Below, piece by piece: positions 6,718 through 8,364 of a stretch of DNA of 8,364 nt (positions are counted from its first letter, which is position 1; every line of letters starts with the position of its first letter). Source of the DNA: Burkholderiales bacterium (GTDB lineage Bacteria; Pseudomonadota; Gammaproteobacteria; Burkholderiales; CAIKXV01); assembly GCA_019751575.1 (NCBI GenBank), contig JAIENF010000426.1:1-8364 (forward strand). Direction: 5' to 3'. The notes beneath the pieces are model-generated. The model was not told the origin of the DNA and did not search any database. It was given only the letters and a program-made list of their open reading frames with translations. Position numbers and translations under genes: made by a program.

Positions 6718-8364
6718 TCATGCGCGAATGATCTCGGCAGCAGCCTTGCATTGCAGGGTGAACCGGGTCGGTGGCGGCCCGGCAGCGAAATCGAGCGTGC
6801 CGCCGTTGGCATCGGCCAGTTCGCGCGCCAAGTATAGACCGAGGCCGGTGCCGCTACTGACCGTCGTGAAGAACGGCTCGAACAGCTGGGACTGCACCGC
6901 CGGCGGAATGCCCGGACCATCGTCCAGCACGTCCACGAACACGCTGCCAGGGCCGCTCGCCGCATCGCCCGGTCGAGCGACGATGCGGATGCTGCCCGCA
7001 GACTGGCTGCCATGGCGCAATGCGTTGCGGCAGAGGTTCCACATCACCTGGTTGAGATGGCTGCGGTCGAACTGGACGGGGAAGATGCCATCGGACTCGA
7101 CGCTCAGCACCGAACGGTCGATGCGCTCGTTGTTGCAGAACTCGGTGGCGAAGATGCCGAGGTAGCCAGTCAGCTCGACGACCTCCCGATGGACCCGGTC
7201 GCGTCGGTTCAGCTTCAGGACCTCCTGCACCATGCCGTCGATCCGAGCCGTATTGTCGTGGATGATCTGCAGCAGGCGGGCATCGGTGGCGTTCACCGAT
7301 TCGGTTTCCTGCAGCAGTTCGGTCGCGTGGTTGATCGCCGACAGCGGATTCCGTATCTCGTGTGCGATGTTGGCGGTGAGGCGCCCCAGAGCCGCCAGCT
7401 TCAGTTGCTGCGCCTGCGACTGGATGCGCGTCAGGTCTTCCAGGAAGATCACCGAGCGACCGGGCCTGTCCATGGTCGCCGTCGCCGGCAGGTCCACATC
7501 GGGGGGGAAGCGCCGGGGCCCACCGCCCCCCGACAGGCCATGCGCGTCATTCCCCGGGCCACCGCCTGCCGGCACGATGCGCAAGCCGACTTCGCGCAGC
7601 CCGGACTTGCCGGCCTGCGGGAGGCGCAACGGCTTCAACGGGGCACGCGGGTCCCTCTGCCAGTGCGCATAGGCCTCGGCCACCAGCGGGGCGTACTCGA
7701 TCAGCGTGGCCGGCCGGCCGGGCAGGCTGCGGCCCCCGAGCAGTTCGACCGCACGGACGTTGACTTGCCGGATCAGCCCGCGCTCGTCGACCACCAGCAC
7801 GCCGTCCTGCATGTCATGGATGATCAGCTTGTTGACCTCGGAAAGATTGGCGAGGTCGACGCCGCGCTGCTCGGCCAGCCGCTCGCTGGCGACGGCGTAC
7901 CCCGCGAGGGAGCGGGCAACGAAGGCGGTGGCGAAGTAGCCGATGCTGAGCAGGCCTGCCTGCACGAACTGGGTCGCCCCGGCGTCAGCGAACAGCACCC
8001 GCCACGCCTGCTCGACGAGGATCGCCAGCGAACCCACGGCGGCATAGAACAGCATCATCCGGCCGCGGCTGATCAGCGCCGCGCCCGCCTGCGAAGCCAG
8101 CAGCAGCAGCCCCAGGCCGCTGGCCATGCCGCCGCTCGCATGCATCGCCAGCACGATGAACAAGGCATCGCCCACCGCGTGGGTGGTCAACTGGACTTCG
8201 AAGTCCGGGCGCCGGGCGCGGATGCCGGCGAACGCGACCACGCCAAACGCGGCGTACAGCCCCATCGACCAGATGAACAGCGACGGCTGGCTGCTGCCGA
8301 ACAGCATCTTGCTGTCGAACATCCAGATTGCAAGGAGCACCACCGGCACCAGGCACCGGTACAC
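6718..8364 (-). CDS. pilS: Sensor histidine kinase PilS, N-terminus off the right edge
   Basis: PilS is the inner-membrane kinase that controls PilR phosphorylation. The frame is open to the window edge with 548 residues visible; the edge codon happens to be GTG, but PilS normally has some residues before this point, so it is treated as truncated. In partial numbering there are about six hydrophobic segments (5-17, 29-48, 62-76, 82-98, 103-120, 134-152), then a PAS domain (about 175-312) and the phospho-acceptor helix with H335 (IAHEIRNPL). The ATPase domain has the N box at 443-451 (N447), the G1 box DDGPGIP at 481-487, the F box FEPFFTT at 495-501 and the G2 box GTGLGL at 505-510. A Gly/Pro-rich insert of about 36 residues (267-302) interrupts the PAS domain and looks absent from P. 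aeruginosa PilS. The stop lies 70 bases before pilR. Confidence 0.94.
   Translation of the reverse strand: MYRCLVPVVLLAIWMFDSKMLFGSSQPSLFIWSMGLYAAFGVVAFAGIRARRPDFEVQLTTHAVGDALFIVLAMHASGGMASGLGLLLLASQAGAALISRGRMMLFYAAVGSLAILVEQAWRVLFADAGATQFVQAGLLSIGYFATAFVARSLAGYAVASERLAEQRGVDLANLSEVNKLIIHDMQDGVLVVDERGLIRQVNVRAVELLGGRSLPGRPATLIEYAPLVAEAYAHWQRDPRAPLKPLRLPQAGKSGLREVGLRIVPAGGGPGNDAHGLSGGGGPRRFPPDVDLPATATMDRPGRSVIFLEDLTRIQSQAQQLKLAALGRLTANIAHEIRNPLSAINHATELLQETESVNATDARLLQIIHDNTARIDGMVQEVLKLNRRDRVHREVVELTGYLGIFATEFCNNERIDRSVLSVESDGIFPVQFDRSHLNQVMWNLCRNALRHGSQSAGSIRIVARPGDAASGPGSVFVDVLDDGPGIPPAVQSQLFEPFFTTVSSGTGLGLYLARELADANGGTLDFAAGPPPTRFTLQCKAAAEIIRA
7501..7531. repeat. Paired homopolymer tracts (G7 and C6) inside pilS
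   Basis: The plus strand carries seven G at 7501-7507 and six C at 7526-7531, with ggggccc between them. On the coding strand these are C7 and G6, encoding part of the Gly/Pro-rich PilS insert. The two tracts are complementary and could pair into a hairpin. Runs of this kind can slip in replication or be misread in sequencing. The reading frame is intact as given. Confidence 0.6.

Noticed and set aside
4779..6731. 650-codon open frame on the plus strand
   Set aside because: It is antisense to ampD and pilR and shows no recognisable domain.
6648..7013. N-terminal extension of pilR into pilS
   Set aside because: The extra 122 residues overlap the pilS kinase domain in another frame and are Ser/Arg/Ala-rich; the receiver domain begins exactly at the ATG at 6647.

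Overview
The window is GC-rich, gene-dense chromosomal DNA with every supported gene on the minus strand. Gene content and protein signatures point to a proteobacterium, most likely a betaproteobacterium. The pointers are a class Ia NrdAB with an extra N-terminal ATP-cone and an Ala-rich NrdB leader, a PilS/PilR pair, and a cytosolic AmpD directly behind pilR. The organism call is inference from protein resemblance; nothing here identifies a genus.

Read in the direction of transcription (right to left), the first block is pilS (N-terminus cut by the right edge), pilR, ampD and a histone-deacetylase-family gene. It is compact: 70 bases between pilS and pilR, a 14-base overlap between pilR and ampD, and 12 bases between ampD and the deacetylase gene. 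ampD and the deacetylase gene appear to use TTG and GTG starts and look translationally coupled to the gene before them. PilS/PilR is the sensor kinase and sigma-54 activator pair of type IV pilin control. AmpD recycles cell-wall fragments. The deacetylase-fold protein has a complete zinc site but an unknown substrate.

A 341-base gap (3474-3814) separates this block from the ribonucleotide reductase operon. It carries a sigma-70-type promoter (TTGACG, 16-base spacer, TAGAAT) with an A8 tract just upstream, two 16-base NrdR-box-like palindromes centred 52 bases apart, and a long, otherwise unexplained leader of about 200 bases before nrdA.

The second block is nrdA (complete, 967 aa) and nrdB (first 178 residues; the rest lies off the left edge), which make deoxyribonucleotides. 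All catalytic residues checkable in the window are intact in both.

I see no mobile element, CRISPR array, RNA gene or clearly new system. The points most worth a second look are the wide NrdR-box spacing, the Gly/Pro-rich insert with C7/G6 tracts inside the PilS sensor domain, and the deacetylase-fold gene coupled to ampD.
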